Shown: positions 17,333 to 26,075 of the stretch, piece after piece
Layout of the letters: each line of letters opens with the position of its first letter
Numbering within the stretch: the first letter of the stretch is position 1
Assembly (NCBI RefSeq): GCF_900116195.1
Contig: NZ_FOZW01000013.1
Coordinates: 124,001-188,000 of the forward strand
Source of the DNA: Alloyangia pacifica
GTDB lineage: Bacteria; Pseudomonadota; Alphaproteobacteria; Rhodobacterales; Rhodobacteraceae
Reading direction: 5' to 3'
Length of the DNA stretch: 64,000 bases
The notes under the pieces: model-generated
Databases searched by the model: none
What the model saw: only the letters and a program-made list of their open reading frames with translations
Told to the model about the DNA's origin: nothing
Made by a program: the position numbers and the translations under genes

Positions 17333-18988
17333 TCAGCCGAGACGCGCCATCACGCGCGGGTAGCGGTCGGCCACCTCCTTCGGGACCGCGTTCGGCCCGA
17401 AGCGGCGACAGACCAGCGCCAGCGGGCTGTGGATCGCGTTGTCACGATGGTCCGCTTGCGCGAAGAGACGACCGGACACGTAATCCGCGTGCACCAAGCT
17501 GCTCACCGCTGTGCGGCGTGACATGGCCATGGCGGCGAGCCGCCCCCGGAGCGACGGATTGTCGGGATCGCCAAACAGCGGTTCGAAAAACAGCGGGGCC
17601 AGGACAGAGACCGCGTAGAGCTGGCGCTTGGCGTCATCGAGACCCTCATGATTGCCCGAGGCCACGAGGATCTGGCACTTGATGGTCAACGCGTAAAGGT
17701 GCGACTTCGAGCCGGGCTCGAGCAGGTCGAGCGCCTGGTCGATGCAGGGCAAGGCGGCGTTGATGCGGCCGGTGAAGGCGCGCATCTGCGCGATCAGCGG
17801 CAGCAGGGAGGCGACCGAGAGGCTGGAGCGAAAGGCGTCCTCGGCGATCTCGATCGCAAGCTCTCCATAGCCGCGGTCGAGGAAATGCAGCAGCTTGGCG
17901 GCGGTGATCGCGAGGTCAGGCTCCGATTGCACGTGTGGCAGGGCCGACAGAAGCAGGGCCTCCATCGCGTCCTCGTCCTCGGCGCGGTCATCGATCCCGT
18001 CTGCAAAGAGCTTGCGCCCGAGCATGATGTATTTCGTGTGCAAATGCGCCGCGTGCATCACGCGTAGGCTGGCGTCCTCGGGTGAGGCCTCGCGCAGCTC
18101 GAGGATCCTGCGTTCCGATTGCCGCCATTCCTGCAGGTACCTGCGGTCGATGGTGTCTGCCCGCGCGGTCAGTTTCGCAAGGCTTTCGGTCGGCGTCGCA
18201 CTGTGGTCAAGCTTCCAGAAGCTGGCGGTATACATCGAGACGGGCAGTGGCCCGTCGCTGTCGGTGGCACCCGCCTGGGCGCGCCATGCCTCGTTGAGCA
18301 ACCGCCGCACGAAGGCGCGCATGCTGGCAGGATCGGCGAGCAACTCATGCGTGTCGTCGTCGAGCGCGACCCGGTTCATCGCGAGGATGCGCCCGGTGTC
18401 GAACTTCTTCACCGCGGTCACGCAGTTCACCGCACCCGCTTCGGCAAAGAAGGTGATCTCGATCATCTTGCCCGGCCCTTGGCTGACGGCACTGGCGCGC
18501 GGCAGGGCGTCGGGCATGTAGATCACGCTCTGCCCATCCGGGAGTTCACCCTTGACCATGTAATGCAGGGTCTTGGCAAAGAGCTCGGCGCGCGGACGCA
18601 GCGGTCCGAGATGTGTGAGCCCCAGCAGCGGCCCGACCAGAAGGTCGGCCTGCGCCGGGTCGCGCTGCAGTGCCGGAGGCCCACCAACCCAGACATAGCC
18701 CTCGCCGTAGCGGGTGGCGATGAAGCGTGGATTGCGCGCATCGTCGGCAAGCTTGCGACGCAGGCGGTTGATGACGAAATCTATATTGCGTTCGCTGCGG
18801 TCCGAGCCGACCTCTGTCAGCGCATCGAGAAGCATCTCGCGGGTGGCGATCCGGTCGGGATGGCGTGCGAGCAGCGCGAGCGCCCGCGCCTCGGACCGGG
18901 TGAAGCGGACGGTCTGTCCGTCCTCGGTCACCGCCGACCCGAAATCCTCCGCAAAGATCAGCTGGCTAAATTGCTCGGCATTGGAAAT
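17333..18988 (-). CDS. Winged-helix regulator with long helical/TPR-like C-terminal part
   Basis: About 551 residues if started at an ATT codon (18986-18988), 532 if started at the GTG at 18931. An OmpR/CadC-type winged helix occupies the first ~120 residues (IATREMLLDAL, RNIDFVINRLRRKL, ATRYGEGYVW). A middle domain and a helical, TPR/BTAD-like region (about 300-480) follow. The first strand of the winged helix (QLIFAEDFG) lies upstream of the GTG, so the GTG start would truncate the fold. No ATG is available. ATT has GGAG 7 nt upstream. There is no receiver and no clear membrane helix. It is divergent from the outer-membrane barrel gene and probably controls it. Confidence 0.7.
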   Translation of the reverse strand: MSNAEQFSQLIFAEDFGSAVTEDGQTVRFTRSEARALALLARHPDRIATREMLLDALTEVGSDRSERNIDFVINRLRRKLADDARNPRFIATRYGEGYVWVGGPPALQRDPAQADLLVGPLLGLTHLGPLRPRAELFAKTLHYMVKGELPDGQSVIYMPDALPRASAVSQGPGKMIEITFFAEAGAVNCVTAVKKFDTGRILAMNRVALDDDTHELLADPASMRAFVRRLLNEAWRAQAGATDSDGPLPVSMYTASFWKLDHSATPTESLAKLTARADTIDRRYLQEWRQSERRILELREASPEDASLRVMHAAHLHTKYIMLGRKLFADGIDDRAEDEDAMEALLLSALPHVQSEPDLAITAAKLLHFLDRGYGELAIEIAEDAFRSSLSVASLLPLIAQMRAFTGRINAALPCIDQALDLLEPGSKSHLYALTIKCQILVASGNHEGLDDAKRQLYAVSVLAPLFFEPLFGDPDNPSLRGRLAAMAMSRRTAVSSLVHADYVSGRLFAQADHRDNAIHSPLALVCRRFGPNAVPKEVADRYPRVMARLG

Positions 18989-19162
18989 GGGACGGCTCCG
19001 TGCTTTTACGGAACGTGGTCCGACATTCCGTTTGTAATTGAGAGTTTATTAAACCTACTCGGCAAGGTAGCATAACTTTTGGAATTTGACCTCCTTTCGA
19101 TGTGATCTCCGGGCTATTCGAGCTCGGCTTTGTTGGACATGTTCATGAGGACCGTATTCTGT

Positions 19163-20368
19163 ATGCCGAATTCATTTTTCTCAAAGGTTTTCCGTCACCT
19201 GTTCTGCGTTTTCCTGTTTTCCGCCATGCTTTCGACGGTGGCGCGGGCGCAGGCATTTTTCGCCGATTTCGTGGTCGACCCGGTGACCGGCGTGGACAGG
19301 GGATCAACCTCGCAAATTCGCAAGGTAGACGAACTCACCGCAGTTGCGACCTTCTCTTCCACGGGATCCGCGCCAATCGGCCGCTATATCGGTTCTCTGG
19401 GCCTCTCCATGCCGCTGGAGACCGAGTATGGCGGCCAGATCGATGTGCTTGGCGTGCTTGGCGGGCCGGATGCCGATGGCGGTCTCGAGCTGAGGGCCGG
19501 GGGGCTGGGCTTTCGGCTTGGCCTCGATACGGGCAGCACGCTCTATCTGAATTACGACTACGGTGATTACCGGCTGGGCACCAATGATCTGCTGCCGCTC
19601 GACGTGACTGGCGTGCACGAGACCCTTGCGCTGGCGCTGCGCCATGTCTGGATGCTGGGCGAGGACAGCCTGACCGGCTCGGTCGAGCTGGCCGCCAAAC
19701 AGCGCCGCGATGAGATGCTGGGTTTCGAGGTGACCGACGAGGACCTGCGCCTGCTGCGACTGGGACTTATGCACGAGACCGGCGCGCTCTACGGCTTTCG
19801 CAGCCGGCTTGCGCTGGCGGCGACAAAGGGTCTGTCCGGACTTGGCGCCTCGCTGGAAGACAATCCCTTGCCGAGCGCGCGCGGCGTGACGCCCGATTTC
19901 TTCCGCCTGTCCTTCAGCGCCGAGGCGTCGTTTCCGCTGCACGCGGCAACCTATGTGAATGCGGGGGTGATCGGGCAACTTAGTCACGACAGCCTGCCGG
20001 TCTCGCAGCGCTGCGGCTATGGCACCAATGGCTATTCGCGCGGCTTCGACCGCAGCTACGTGATGGGGGACGAATGTCTCGGCGCGCGGATCGAGCTCGC
20101 GCATGACTTCCAGCCACCGAGCATGGCGAGCGGCGCGCTGCGCCGCACTCAGGGCTTTGTCGCCGTCGATGGCGGACGTCTGCGCGACAAGGGCAGCGAG
20201 GTGTTCGCGGGCCGGGAGGATGACTGGTCGAGCGCCAATTGGGGCGTGCGGACGTTGCAGGGCAACTTCCTCGGAGAGATCGCCCTGTCGCATATCCTCA
20301 GCAAGCCCGAGGGCACGGTGCGGCAGGACAAGACCCGGCTCTGGTTCCAGGCGGCCTACCAGTTCTGA
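19163..20368 (+). CDS. TpsB/ShlB-like outer-membrane beta-barrel protein lacking POTRA domains
   Basis: 401 residues. A Sec signal peptide (RHLFCVFLFSAMLSTVARAQA) is cleaved near residue 29-31. Amphipathic beta-strands follow throughout and the chain ends in an aromatic, WFQAAYQF, as outer-membrane proteins do. The C-terminal half resembles FhaC/ShlB two-partner secretion pores: GYSRGFDRSYVMGDECL corresponds to the L6-loop RGF/Y motif, and FVAVDGGRLRDKG to a barrel strand. It lacks the ~200 N-terminal residues with helix H1 and two POTRA domains, and no TpsA exoprotein gene is nearby. Upstream in-frame ATGs exist at 19139 and 19145. Confidence 0.65.
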   Translation: MPNSFFSKVFRHLFCVFLFSAMLSTVARAQAFFADFVVDPVTGVDRGSTSQIRKVDELTAVATFSSTGSAPIGRYIGSLGLSMPLETEYGGQIDVLGVLGGPDADGGLELRAGGLGFRLGLDTGSTLYLNYDYGDYRLGTNDLLPLDVTGVHETLALALRHVWMLGEDSLTGSVELAAKQRRDEMLGFEVTDEDLRLLRLGLMHETGALYGFRSRLALAATKGLSGLGASLEDNPLPSARGVTPDFFRLSFSAEASFPLHAATYVNAGVIGQLSHDSLPVSQRCGYGTNGYSRGFDRSYVMGDECLGARIELAHDFQPPSMASGALRRTQGFVAVDGGRLRDKGSEVFAGREDDWSSANWGVRTLQGNFLGEIALSHILSKPEGTVRQDKTRLWFQAAYQF

Positions 20369-20383
20369 GCCGTGCCTCGCGGA

Positions 20384-21655
20384 TCAGCCCACCGCGAAGT
20401 CGCGGCGGGTTTCGGGTCTGATCTCGATCGAGAATCCGGGTGCGGAGGGGGCCATGTAGGCACCGTTCCGGACCGCGCAGGGATCGGTGAAATGCTCGTG
20501 CAGATGGTCGACGTATTCGGTGCGGCGATCGTCCTTTTCGCCGCAGATCGCCACGTAGTCGATCATGCTCAGGTGCTGGACGTATTCGCACAGGCCGACG
20601 CCGCCCGCATGCGGCCAGACCGGAAGCCCGGCCTTGGCGGCCATCAGCTGCACCGCGAAGACCTCGTTGAGCCCGCCGAGGCGGCAGGCGTCGATCTGCA
20701 CCACGTCAATCGCCCCGGCGGCGATGAACTGCTTGAACATCACCCGGTTCTGGCACATCTCGCCGGTCGCCACCTTGACCGGGGCGACACCCTCGCGGAT
20801 CGCCCTGTGGCCGAGGATGTCATCGGGGCTCGTCGGCTCCTCGATGAACCACGGCTTGGCAAAGGCGAGGCGGTTCACCCAGTCGATGGCCTGCGGTACC
20901 TCCCAGACCTGGTTGGCGTCGATCATCAGCGTGACCTCTGCTCCCAGTTCCTCGCGGAAGATACTCAGGCGGCGGATGTCATCGTCGAGATCGCGCCCGA
21001 CCTTCATCTTCACGTGGCTGAAACCCTGCGCCCCGGCCTCGCGGCAGAGACGGCGCAGCTTGTCGTCGGGATAGCCAAGCCAGCCCGCCGAGGTGGTGTA
21101 GCAGGGGTAGCCCTCATCCAGCAGCGTGGCGATGCGGGCGGGCTTGCCGCGCGCGGCTTCCTGCAGCAGCTCCAGCGCCTGCGCCGGATCGAGGAAGTCG
21201 GTCATGTAGCGGTAGTCGGGGATGCGGGCGAGTTCCTCGGGGCTCATCTCAGACACGAAGCGCCAGACCGGCAGCCCGGCCTCGCGCGCCATGAGGTCCC
21301 AGACCGCGTTGACCAGCGCGCCGGTGGCGAGGTGGATGACGCCCTTTTCCGGCCCGACCCAGCGCAGCTGGCTGTCGCCGGTGATCTCGCGCCAGAAGGC
21401 GCCGGGATTGGCGCGGATGTCGTCGGTGTCGCGCCCGATCACCTGTCCCTTCAGCGCTTCGATCGCGGCGACGCAGAGCTCGTTGCCGCGCCCGATGGTG
21501 AAGGTCAGCCCGTGTCCCTCGTGCCCGCCGTCCGTCTCGAGCGTCACGTAGGCCGCCGAGTAGACCGGATCGGGGTTCATCGCATCGGAGCCGTCGAGAC
21601 CGCCCTCCGAAGGGAAGCGGAGATCCCATGTGCGCAGGCCGGTGATCCGAGTCAT
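20384..21655 (-). CDS. L-fuconate dehydratase-like enolase-superfamily enzyme
   Basis: 423 residues, full length for the L-fuconate dehydratase branch of the mandelate-racemase group. Signatures are the KMKVGRD catalytic lysine motif, the metal-binding MIDANQ and FIEEPTSPDD, and WPHAGGVGLCEYVQH near the C-terminus. The reaction is dehydration of L-fuconate to 2-keto-3-deoxy-L-fuconate; closely related sugar acids are possible. The start overlaps the end of the maoC-like gene by 4 bp. It is the last gene of the minus-strand sugar operon. Confidence 0.88.
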   Translation of the reverse strand: MTRITGLRTWDLRFPSEGGLDGSDAMNPDPVYSAAYVTLETDGGHEGHGLTFTIGRGNELCVAAIEALKGQVIGRDTDDIRANPGAFWREITGDSQLRWVGPEKGVIHLATGALVNAVWDLMAREAGLPVWRFVSEMSPEELARIPDYRYMTDFLDPAQALELLQEAARGKPARIATLLDEGYPCYTTSAGWLGYPDDKLRRLCREAGAQGFSHVKMKVGRDLDDDIRRLSIFREELGAEVTLMIDANQVWEVPQAIDWVNRLAFAKPWFIEEPTSPDDILGHRAIREGVAPVKVATGEMCQNRVMFKQFIAAGAIDVVQIDACRLGGLNEVFAVQLMAAKAGLPVWPHAGGVGLCEYVQHLSMIDYVAICGEKDDRRTEYVDHLHEHFTDPCAVRNGAYMAPSAPGFSIEIRPETRRDFAVG

Positions 21656-22107
21656 GCCGCGGCGACCTCCTTCTTCTGCACCACGTAGATGTGCTCGCAG
21701 GCCAGAACCACCTCGTCCTTCTGGTTGAGCACCTGCACCGTTTCGAAGAGCTTGCCGGACTGCGGACGCTTGGGGTCGTCCTCCTTGCGGGCGGCGGTGA
21801 TGCGGGTGCGGATGGTGTCGCCGATGAACACCGGCCGAACAAAACGCAGCCGGTCGTAGCCGTAGGAGAAGGCGAGCGGATTGATCTCGGTCGCCGTGAG
21901 CCCGACGCCGATGGCGAAGATCATCGTGCCGTGGGCGATGCGGCCGCCGAACTCGGACTTGGCCATGAACTCGGCGTCCATGTGGTGCGGGAAGAAATCG
22001 CCGGTGTGCCCGGCGTGGACGACGAAATCGGTCTCGGTGATGGTGCGGCCGTAGGTCTCGCGGACCTCGCCGATCTCGATCTCTTCAAGGTAGCGGGGGC
22101 GTTCCAT
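21652..22107 (-). CDS. MaoC-like (R)-hydratase domain protein
   Basis: 151 residues with a single hot-dog fold. The hydratase motif is complete: GDFFPHHMDAEFM supplies the Asp/His dyad and GGRIAHGTM the following loop. Members hydrate or dehydrate enoyl-CoA thioesters. Its presence inside a fuconate operon, together with a CoA-transferase gene at 30.3 kb under similar operator sequences, suggests that a CoA-linked step belongs to the pathway. That is inference. Its gene overlaps the Gfo/Idh stop by 1 bp and the dehydratase start by 4 bp. Confidence 0.87.
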   Translation of the reverse strand: MERPRYLEEIEIGEVRETYGRTITETDFVVHAGHTGDFFPHHMDAEFMAKSEFGGRIAHGTMIFAIGVGLTATEINPLAFSYGYDRLRFVRPVFIGDTIRTRITAARKEDDPKRPQSGKLFETVQVLNQKDEVVLACEHIYVVQKKEVAAA

Positions 22108-23150
22108 CACGGGGTCTCCTGAATGGGGGTCAGCGGTGCGGCAGAGGCGGCATAGCAGGCCTCGACCAGCGCCATGGTGTGCCAGCCGTCGGAGGCGGGG
22201 GCGATCAGCGCCTCTTCGGCCGCGGCGGCGCGTTGCAGGTTGTGCATGCGGGCGGTGAAGCTTTCGGTGAACCATGAACCGGTGAGCGGCACCGCGCGCC
22301 AGCCAGTGCCGTCGTTGATCTCCAGCACGTCGGGCTCCCCCTTGGGGTAGTCGAGGTTGACGCCCAGCTTCATGTAGGCCGCGCCCTTGGTGCCCGCGAC
22401 GCGCAGCTCGCAGGCCTGGTGCGGGCGGCCGAAATCCCAGTCGTGGTTGACCGACAGCAGGCAGCGCAGGTCGGGCCCGTAGTCGAGGATCGCGGCGGTG
22501 CGGGTCTGGGCGACGGCATGGCTCGGGTGGCCCAGCGTGCGGGCCGAGACGCCCTTGGGGTCGCCGACGAGGTGGCGGATCAGGTCGAGGTAGTGGATCG
22601 AGTGCATGGCGATCTCGATCCGGGGCAGGCCTTCGAGAAAGGTCCAGAGCCCCCAGGGCGTGGCGAGCACACCATGCATCTCGATATCGACCACACGGCC
22701 CAGCAGGCCCTTGTCGATGGCGTCTTTCAGTGCCACCGCCATGGGGGCAAAGCGCAGCTGGAAATTCATCGCCGCCAGCAGCTTTCGCTCGCGACAGATC
22801 CTGAGAATCTCGCTCGCGCCCTCCAGCGTGCTGCCCATGGGTTTCTGGATCAGCACCGGCGCGCCCTCTGGCAGCCGTTCGAGGATCCCTGCGTGGGCGT
22901 CGGGCGGGGTGGCGAGGTCGAAAACCGCGTCCGGCACTGCCAACGCCTCGGCGGCGGTCAGCGCCTGCGTTGCGTGCTCGGCAGCCAGCGCCTCGGCCTT
23001 GGCGTGGTCGGGATCGGTGATCCCCGCCACCTCGTAGCCGCCCGCCGCCCAAGCGGGCAGGTGGGCATCGCGCACGATCGAGCCCGCGCCGAAGATGACG
23101 ATCGGGCGGCGGGTTCTCGGCGGGGTCCAGTCCTGTTTGAGCGTGTTCAT
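22107..23150 (-). CDS. Gfo/Idh/MocA family NAD(P)-dependent oxidoreductase
   Basis: 347 residues. The N-terminal Rossmann domain (IVIFGAGSIVRDAHLPAW) carries the family motif EKP in the form IQKPMGSTLEGA. The C-terminal alpha/beta dimerisation domain follows (about 135-340). In this operon it could be the sugar (L-fucose-type) dehydrogenase that makes the lactone opened by the amidohydrolase at 28.4 kb. It could instead act on a pathway intermediate. Confidence 0.85.
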   Translation of the reverse strand: MNTLKQDWTPPRTRRPIVIFGAGSIVRDAHLPAWAAGGYEVAGITDPDHAKAEALAAEHATQALTAAEALAVPDAVFDLATPPDAHAGILERLPEGAPVLIQKPMGSTLEGASEILRICRERKLLAAMNFQLRFAPMAVALKDAIDKGLLGRVVDIEMHGVLATPWGLWTFLEGLPRIEIAMHSIHYLDLIRHLVGDPKGVSARTLGHPSHAVAQTRTAAILDYGPDLRCLLSVNHDWDFGRPHQACELRVAGTKGAAYMKLGVNLDYPKGEPDVLEINDGTGWRAVPLTGSWFTESFTARMHNLQRAAAAEEALIAPASDGWHTMALVEACYAASAAPLTPIQETP

Positions 23151-23159
23151 TTCGCCTCC

Positions 23160-24251
23160 TTAACCGCGCAGGGTCAGCCCGGTCTCGGCGTCAAAGAGAT
23201 GCGCGCGCGACAGGTCGAGGTGGAAGCGCAGAACCTCTCCGCGTTTGACCATGCGCGGGTTGAGCATCCGCGCCGTCCAGTTCTGCCCTGCGACCTCGGT
23301 GAACAGCAGCGTCTCGTTGCCCAGCGGTTCCGACAGAGCCACCGGCAGCTCGCGGCGTTCCACGGCGTGGCCGCTCTCGCTGTGGATGCCGTGGCCTTCG
23401 GGGTAGATGTCGTCGGGGCGCAGGCCGAGCACCACACGCCGCCCCTCGGCGACGGTGAAGGCGGGCGGCACGGGGAATTCGGTGCCGTCGTCGAAATGCA
23501 GCGCCCCCCGTGTGACCGTAGCTTCAGCCATGTTCATCGGCGGCGAGCCGATGAAGCTGGCGACGAAGCGCGAGGCGGGGCGGTTGAACACCTCGTCGGG
23601 CGTTCCGACCTGCTCGATCACCCCGCCGCGCATGATGACGATGCGGTCGGCGAGGGTCATTGCCTCGATCTGGTCGTGGGTGACATAGACCACGGTGGAG
23701 CCGAGCCGCGCGTGCAGCTGCTTGATCTCGGTGCGCATCTGGCCGCGCAGCTTGGCGTCAAGGTTCGACAGCGGCTCGTCAAACAGGAACACGTCCGGGT
23801 CGCGCACGATGGCCCGCCCCATGGCAACGCGCTGGCGCTGTCCCCCCGAAAGCTGCGCCGGGCGGCGCTCCAGCAGCGGCTCGATGTCGAGGATGCGCGC
23901 GGCTTCCTTGACGGCGGTTTCGATGGTGGCGGCATCGCGCCCGGCGATCTTCAGCGAGAAGCCCATGTTCTCGGCCACCGTCATATGCGGGTAGAGCGCG
24001 TAGGACTGGAACACCATCGAGATGTTGCGGTCGCGCGGCGGCAGATCGTTGACCACCCGGTCGCCGATGCGCAGCTCTCCGCCCGAGATGTCCTCGAGTC
24101 CGGCGATCATCCGCAGCGTGGTGGACTTGCCGCAGCCCGAAGGGCCGACCAGCGCGACGAACTCTCCGTCGGCGACCTCGAGGTCGATGCCCTTCACCGC
24201 GTGGAAGCCGCCGTATTTCTTGTCGAGTGTGGATAGGGTGAGCGTTGCCAT
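23160..24251 (-). CDS. Sugar ABC transporter ATPase (MalK/UgpC type)
   Basis: 363 residues. Walker A is GPSGCGKST, the signature is LSGGQRQRVAMG, Walker B is VFLFDEPLSNLDAKLR and the switch His is in VYVTHDQIEAM. A TOBE/OB regulatory domain follows from about residue 235, as in CUT1 sugar transporters. It energises the two permeases encoded just upstream. Confidence 0.93.
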   Translation of the reverse strand: MATLTLSTLDKKYGGFHAVKGIDLEVADGEFVALVGPSGCGKSTTLRMIAGLEDISGGELRIGDRVVNDLPPRDRNISMVFQSYALYPHMTVAENMGFSLKIAGRDAATIETAVKEAARILDIEPLLERRPAQLSGGQRQRVAMGRAIVRDPDVFLFDEPLSNLDAKLRGQMRTEIKQLHARLGSTVVYVTHDQIEAMTLADRIVIMRGGVIEQVGTPDEVFNRPASRFVASFIGSPPMNMAEATVTRGALHFDDGTEFPVPPAFTVAEGRRVVLGLRPDDIYPEGHGIHSESGHAVERRELPVALSEPLGNETLLFTEVAGQNWTARMLNPRMVKRGEVLRFHLDLSRAHLFDAETGLTLRG

Positions 24252-24254
24252 GTC

Positions 24255-25121
24255 TTATCCCTTGATCGCGCCCGAGGTCAGGCCCGAGACGAGGTGCTTC
24301 TGCACCGCGTAAGTCAGAAGAAGCGCCGGGATGATCATCACCACGGCCAGCGCGCACATGCCGCGCCAGTCGATGGTGAACTCGGCGGTGTAATCCAGCA
24401 GGCCCACCGGAAGGGTCTTGCTGTCGGTGGACCGGGTGAGCTGGCTGGCCAGCGCGAACTCGTTCCACGAGGTGAGGAAGGCGAAGATGCCGGCGCTGGC
24501 GATGCCGGGGCGGGCGAGCGGGAACTCAACCTGCCAGAAGGCCTGCCAGCGGGTACAGCCGTCGATCTGCGCAGCCTCCGCCAGATCGCGCGGGACCTGC
24601 CGGAAGAAGCCGTCGATCAGCCAGATGGTGAAGGGCACGTTGAGCGCGGTGTAGGCGATGATCATCCCCGCGTGGGTGTCGATCAGACCGACCTTGGCGT
24701 AGAGGAAGAACAGCGGCAGCGACAGCGCGATGCCGGGCACCGTGCGGGTCAGCATGAGCCCGAGGAACCAGGCCGACTTGCCCTTGAAGCGGTAGCGCGC
24801 GAAGGCGTAGCCGCCGGACATGCCGATCGCCAGAGAGATGATCGTCGAGGTGACCGCGATGATCACCGAGTTGCGGAAGTATTCGATCACCGGGATGCCG
24901 CCCTGTCCGACGCCCGAGAACATGTCGACATAGGCATCGAACGACAGCTCGCGCGGGATCCAGACGGGCGGCTTGGCCATGATCTCGACCGTGGGGCGCA
25001 GCGAGTTGAGCACGATCCACAGGCCCGGCAGGCAGATGATCAGCATCGAGATGAAGAGCGCGATGTTCAGCGCCCAGGCGGAGCCGCGTTTTTTCAGGCG
25101 GGCAGAGGCGTTCGCGTCCAT
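24255..25121 (-). CDS. Sugar ABC transporter permease (MalG type)
   Basis: 288 residues with six predicted membrane helices. The EAA loop DLAEAAQIDGCTRWQAFWQVEFPLARPG is characteristic of MalG-like CUT1 permeases. The ATG overlaps the stop of the MalF-type gene by 1 bp; the long frame that continues upstream is an overlap artefact. The ATPase gene begins 3 bp after its stop. Confidence 0.92.
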   Translation of the reverse strand: MDANASARLKKRGSAWALNIALFISMLIICLPGLWIVLNSLRPTVEIMAKPPVWIPRELSFDAYVDMFSGVGQGGIPVIEYFRNSVIIAVTSTIISLAIGMSGGYAFARYRFKGKSAWFLGLMLTRTVPGIALSLPLFFLYAKVGLIDTHAGMIIAYTALNVPFTIWLIDGFFRQVPRDLAEAAQIDGCTRWQAFWQVEFPLARPGIASAGIFAFLTSWNEFALASQLTRSTDSKTLPVGLLDYTAEFTIDWRGMCALAVVMIIPALLLTYAVQKHLVSGLTSGAIKG

Positions 25122-26017
25122 CACCAATCCCCCGCGACCTGGGCCCGGGCCTTGCCGAGCTGTGAGAAGAAATAGGCCGTGAAGGCGACCGAGAGCAGGA
25201 TGGCGACGTAAGCCATAGCGTTGGCCATCCCCATGCGCGCGTCCGAATAGGCGGTGCGGGCGATCAGCGTCCACAGCACCTCGGTCCGGCCGGCTGGGCC
25301 ACCGTCGGTCATGATCTTGATGATGTCATAGGCCCGCGCCACGTCGAGGCTGCGGATGGTCATCGCGATGAAGGCGAAGGGCATCAGGAAGGGCCATGTG
25401 ACATAGCGGAAGGTCTGCCACGGCGTGCAGCCGTCGACCCGGGCCGCCTCCTGCGGATCGCGCGGCATGGCCATCAGTCCCGCGAGGATGAAGATCGCGA
25501 AAACCGCGGTCGACGACCATATTTCGGCGGCGGCGATGGCGAGAAAGGCGAGCTTGCCGTCGATCAGCCAGGGGATCGCCTTGTCGGTGAGGCCCAGCGA
25601 CTGCAGGGCATTGTTCACCAGACCGACGTTGTCGTTGAACATGAACTTGAACTGGAAGCCGACGAGGATCGGCGAGAACATCATCGGGAACATCAGGATG
25701 GTGCGCAGCAGCCGCTGGCCGCGGGTCTGCCGGTCGACCAGCAGCGCAAGCCCGAGGCCGATCAGCATCTCGAGGTTCAGCGCCACGGTCAGCAGCAGCA
25801 CGGTGCGCCCGAAGGCGATCCAGAAATCCATGTCGCCGAAGATGCGCTGGTAGTTGCGGATGCCGATGAACTGGTAGACGGACTCCGGCTTGGTCAGCCG
25901 AAACGGCGTGAAGCTCGACCACAGCGACAGCAGCAGCGGCAGCACCACCACGGCGGCAAGTACGATCACCGCGGGCAACAGCAGCATCATATGCGGGGGG
26001 AGGCGCGAGGCCTTCAT
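25121..26017 (-). CDS. Sugar ABC transporter permease (MalF type)
   Basis: 298 residues with about six membrane helices. The EAA loop is RDPQEAARVDGCTPWQTFRYVTWPFLMP. An N-terminal helix HMMLLLPAVIVLAAVVVLPLLLSL starts the protein. It pairs with the MalG-type protein to form the channel. A hairpin separates it from the upstream receptor gene. Confidence 0.92.
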   Translation of the reverse strand: MKASRLPPHMMLLLPAVIVLAAVVVLPLLLSLWSSFTPFRLTKPESVYQFIGIRNYQRIFGDMDFWIAFGRTVLLLTVALNLEMLIGLGLALLVDRQTRGQRLLRTILMFPMMFSPILVGFQFKFMFNDNVGLVNNALQSLGLTDKAIPWLIDGKLAFLAIAAAEIWSSTAVFAIFILAGLMAMPRDPQEAARVDGCTPWQTFRYVTWPFLMPFAFIAMTIRSLDVARAYDIIKIMTDGGPAGRTEVLWTLIARTAYSDARMGMANAMAYVAILLSVAFTAYFFSQLGKARAQVAGDW

Positions 26018-26038
26018 CTTTGTCTCCTGTCAGGGGAG

Positions 26039-26062
26039 GCGGGCCGCGCTGGGGCGGCCCGC
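26039..26062 (-). other. Intercistronic stem-loop after the solute-binding-protein gene
   Basis: GCGGGCCGC / GCGGCCCGC, a perfect 9-bp stem with a 6-nt loop, between the stop of the receptor gene and the first permease gene (minus strand). There is no T-tract. It occupies the same position as the hairpin in the livH-type operon at 13.1 kb and likely protects or attenuates the transcript. Confidence 0.65.
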
Positions 26063-26075
26063 GAAGGGACGCGGC

